DNA from: Desulfobulbaceae bacterium
GTDB taxonomy: Bacteria > Desulfobacterota > Desulfobulbia > Desulfobulbales > SURF-16
Assembly (NCBI GenBank): GCA_020444175.1
Contig: JAHLLM010000010.1
Coordinates: 1-64,000, forward strand
Reading direction: 5' to 3'
Length of the DNA: 64,000 nucleotides
Shown here: positions 62,103 through 64,000 of the stretch, in pieces
Numbering within the stretch: the first letter of the stretch is position 1
Layout: each line of letters starts with the position of its first letter
The notes under the pieces: generated by a model
The model's database searches: none
What the model was told of the DNA's origin: nothing
What the model saw: only the letters and a program-made list of their open reading frames with translations
Position numbers and translations under genes: made by a program

Positions 62103-62837
62103 ATGAAAGTAAAACGTAAAATTATAGAAATTAATGAAGAGCTTTGCAATGGCTGTGGTCAATGTATTGTTGATTGTGCTGAATCTGCTCTTGAAATTGT
62201 CGATGGCAAGGCCAAAATAGTTGCGGAGAAATATTGCGACGGCTTAGGCGCCTGTATGGGCGGCTGCCCCACCGGAGCACTCAGTCTGGTGGAACGGGAA
62301 TGTGAAGATTTTGACGAAGAGGCAGTGGAAGAGCTTTTAAAGAGCAAAAAGGAGGTGGAGACAAAACAAACACCATGCGGTTGTCCATCCAGTGCGTTAC
62401 AGACTTTTGCTGCTCCTCCCCAGAGCCCGTGTCAGGCTGCAAACAAACCGAAATCCATGGCTACCGGACAGTCCGCTTTGACCCACTGGCCTGTGCAGAT
62501 TCGTCTTGTCCCAGCTTCAGCCCCGTTTTTAAAGGGCGCGGACCTGCTCATCGCCGCGGACTGTACCCCCATTGCCCGGGCAAGTTTTCATGAGGATTTC
62601 ATGGCCGGCAAGGTGGTTCTGATGGGCTGCCCGAAATTTGATGACAGGGAGAGCTATGTTCAGAAATTTGCCGAGATATTTGCATCCGCGGATATCAAGT
62701 CGATCACCAGCGTTATCATGGAGGTGCCCTGCTGCGGTTCAATGCGCGGCATTATTGACCAGGCCATGAAACAGGCAGGAAAGAATATTCCCGCAAAAGA
62801 GGTGGTGTTATCCACCCAGGGGCAAATACTGAGCTGA
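62103..62837 (+). CDS. Dicluster 4Fe-4S ferredoxin, Hcp partner
   Basis: The 244-aa protein has an N-terminal two-cluster ferredoxin domain, CNGCGQCIVDC (Cys15, 18, 21, 25) and CDGLGACMGGCPTGAL, a Cys-rich linker (TPCGCPSSA), and a C-terminal domain with LLIAADCTPIAR, VLMGCPKFDD and EVPCCGSMRGI that may hold a further cluster. This two-domain ferredoxin is found beside hcp in many anaerobes and is the probable electron donor to it. The gene lies 112 bp after hcp in the same direction, with no terminator seen between them. Confidence 0.9.
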   Translation: MKVKRKIIEINEELCNGCGQCIVDCAESALEIVDGKAKIVAEKYCDGLGACMGGCPTGALSLVERECEDFDEEAVEELLKSKKEVETKQTPCGCPSSALQTFAAPPQSPCQAANKPKSMATGQSALTHWPVQIRLVPASAPFLKGADLLIAADCTPIARASFHEDFMAGKVVLMGCPKFDDRESYVQKFAEIFASADIKSITSVIMEVPCCGSMRGIIDQAMKQAGKNIPAKEVVLSTQGQILS

Positions 62838-62857
62838 GAAAATAATTTCTGATTTTT

Positions 62858-62896
62858 AAATGAACCACCCGGTATTTGATCCGGTGTGGTTCATTT
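62858..62896. terminator. Bidirectional terminator between ferredoxin and pyruvate kinase genes
   Basis: AAATGAACCAC-CCGG (62858-62872) pairs with CCGGTGTGGTTCATTT (62881-62896), with one bulged base, around a short AT loop. A and T runs on the outside suit termination on both strands, and the two genes converge here. Confidence 0.75.
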
Positions 62897-62918
62897 AATT
62901 TGATGTGGTAAAGAAGTA

Positions 62919-64000
62919 TCAAATGATACGAACCTGAACGGTCTCAATATAATGTCCCTCAACCAGGATATCGGACAAGACAATGATCCGGTCACCGGCT
63001 GAGATGGTTTTTTTTCGTTTTAACTGCTCAATGGCGCGCTGGATGGTTATTTCCGGGTCTTTGGAAAATTTAATCAGATGGGCGTGGATGCCCCAGTGGA
63101 TGCCAAGCCGCCGGCGCACATGGGTGGTGTTGGTGAAGGCTAAGATTGGCGAAATAGGGCGGCATTTGGAGAGCAATGCTGCGATGAGACCGCGCCTGGT
63201 TATCACTAAGGTCCCTACGGCCTTGAGATTGTTGTTGAGGATGGCAGCGCTTCGGGCAATCTCTTCCTTGGAATTATCTGAAACCGCAACCCTTACCGTT
63301 GTATCCGACTTCATCTTCCTTTCAATCCTTCCGGCCACAGTATCCATGGTTTCCAGGGCCTTAAGGGGATGCTTGCCGGTAGCTGTTTCGCCGGACAGCA
63401 TGATGGCGTCAGCCCCCTGCAGGACGGCATGAGTTATGTCGGTTACCTCAGCCCGGGTTGGCGTAGGGTTGATGATCATTGATTCCAGCATATGGGTGGC
63501 AACCACAACGGGTTTGCCGGCTTTCCGGCATTTCCGAATAATTTCGTCCTGAAGCAACGGTACCTCTTCATAGGGTAACTCAGCCCCAAGGTCGCCTCGG
63601 GCGATCATGATGCCGTCGGTCACGGAGATAATTTCGTCCAGTTGAGGGATGGCCTCTGCACTTTCAATCTTGGCCAGGATATCAATGGGGGCTTTTTTCT
63701 CCTCAAGGTAGTTTTGCAGGGTGGTAACGGAAGAGGCTCCCCGCACAAAGGAAAGGGCAATGAAGTCAATTTTGTTTTCAATGCCGAAGTTGATGTCCTG
63801 CCAGTCCTTGTCGGTGATCGAAGGCAGATCTGCACTCTTGCCCCTGATATTGATATGACGCCGGGAGGTAAGTATCCCGTCGTCCAGGCTTTCGCAGAGG
63901 ACGTCTTTTCCCTTAATATCTCTGACCTTGAGGCTCAGCATGCCGCCGTCAATAAGGACTGTGTCATCAACTTCCACTTCCTTGACAAAACCGTCGTAAC
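62919..64000 (-). CDS. pyk: Pyruvate kinase, C-terminal part (5' end beyond the window)
   Basis: About 360 residues of the glycolytic enzyme that makes ATP and pyruvate from PEP are present; the frame is open to the window edge, so the N-terminus lies outside. Visible motifs are the catalytic Lys and metal-binding block ILAKIESAEAI, then MIARGDLGAELPYEEVPLLQ, the signature VVATHMLESMIINPTPTRAE and SGETATGKHPLKALETM, followed by the allosteric C-terminal domain. The C-terminus ends soon after ILVEGHYIETVQVRII, with no extra phospho-His domain. It converges with the hcp-ferredoxin operon. Confidence 0.95.
   Translation of the reverse strand, partial: YDGFVKEVEVDDTVLIDGGMLSLKVRDIKGKDVLCESLDDGILTSRRHINIRGKSADLPSITDKDWQDINFGIENKIDFIALSFVRGASSVTTLQNYLEEKKAPIDILAKIESAEAIPQLDEIISVTDGIMIARGDLGAELPYEEVPLLQDEIIRKCRKAGKPVVVATHMLESMIINPTPTRAEVTDITHAVLQGADAIMLSGETATGKHPLKALETMDTVAGRIERKMKSDTTVRVAVSDNSKEEIARSAAILNNNLKAVGTLVITRRGLIAALLSKCRPISPILAFTNTTHVRRRLGIHWGIHAHLIKFSKDPEITIQRAIEQLKRKKTISAGDRIIVLSDILVEGHYIETVQVRII

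Overview
The window looks like chromosome of an anaerobic, strongly sensing member of the Desulfobacterota (former Deltaproteobacteria), most likely a Desulfobulbales-type sulfur-cycle bacterium. This is inferred from a periplasmic multiheme c-type cytochrome with an in-frame TGA read as selenocysteine, secreted rhodaneses, the strict-anaerobe form of hybrid cluster protein with its ferredoxin partner, many HDOD, HD-GYP and FapA/DUF342 signalling proteins, and abundant short inverted-repeat elements. No rRNA or tRNA gene was recognised and no CRISPR array was seen.

Layout. 0-2.2 kb: accessory DNA with small orphan genes, one attC-like integron site and a VOC protein. 2.3-5.3 kb: a TetR regulator and a rifampin-phosphotransferase-like PEP-utilising enzyme. 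5.6-10.9 kb: an MscS-type channel, a broken PhzF gene, a cytidine/guanine-deaminase-fold enzyme, a DUF2975 plus HTH pair, and a gamma-glutamylcyclotransferase-like gene. 11-15.4 kb: a long AT-rich leader and a MITE, then the selenocysteine cytochrome (11 haem motifs, TGA at 12161 with a SECIS-like hairpin) and two secreted tandem rhodaneses, one lacking its catalytic Cys. 15.7-22.8 kb: overlapping genes for an ICMT-type methyltransferase, an isoprenoid-synthase-fold enzyme, a UbiE-like methyltransferase, an ABC permease and ATPase split by a MITE, a radical SAM/SPASM enzyme and a saccharopine-dehydrogenase-like enzyme. This looks like an uncharacterised isoprenoid biosynthesis and export locus. 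22.8-34 kb: TPR and GNAT proteins, a hybrid kinase, DUF3047, an HDOD-Ser/Thr kinase-cNMP fusion, and DUF4197 with an ABC exporter.

34-58 kb is almost all signal transduction. It holds a pseudo-receiver/Cache/MCP/CheW operon next to a sigma-54 activator, an SGNH hydrolase, a cysteine-rich two-CW protein, an HD-GYP regulator, a seven-gene operon (REC-PAS-kinase, a 52-aa protein, HDOD, two response regulators, FapA-like, membrane kinase), and an operon of a substrate-binding lipoprotein with two more kinases. 58.5-64 kb returns to cell-wall and metabolic genes: a serine beta-lactamase-fold protein, hcp with its ferredoxin behind an FNR-like site, and the 3' part of pyruvate kinase.

Intergenic DNA is full of small non-autonomous inverted-repeat elements, several nested inside one another. 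A roughly 48-bp sequence recurs about 140-150 bp upstream of two minus-strand regulatory genes. All names rest on motif recognition by eye; no search was run.
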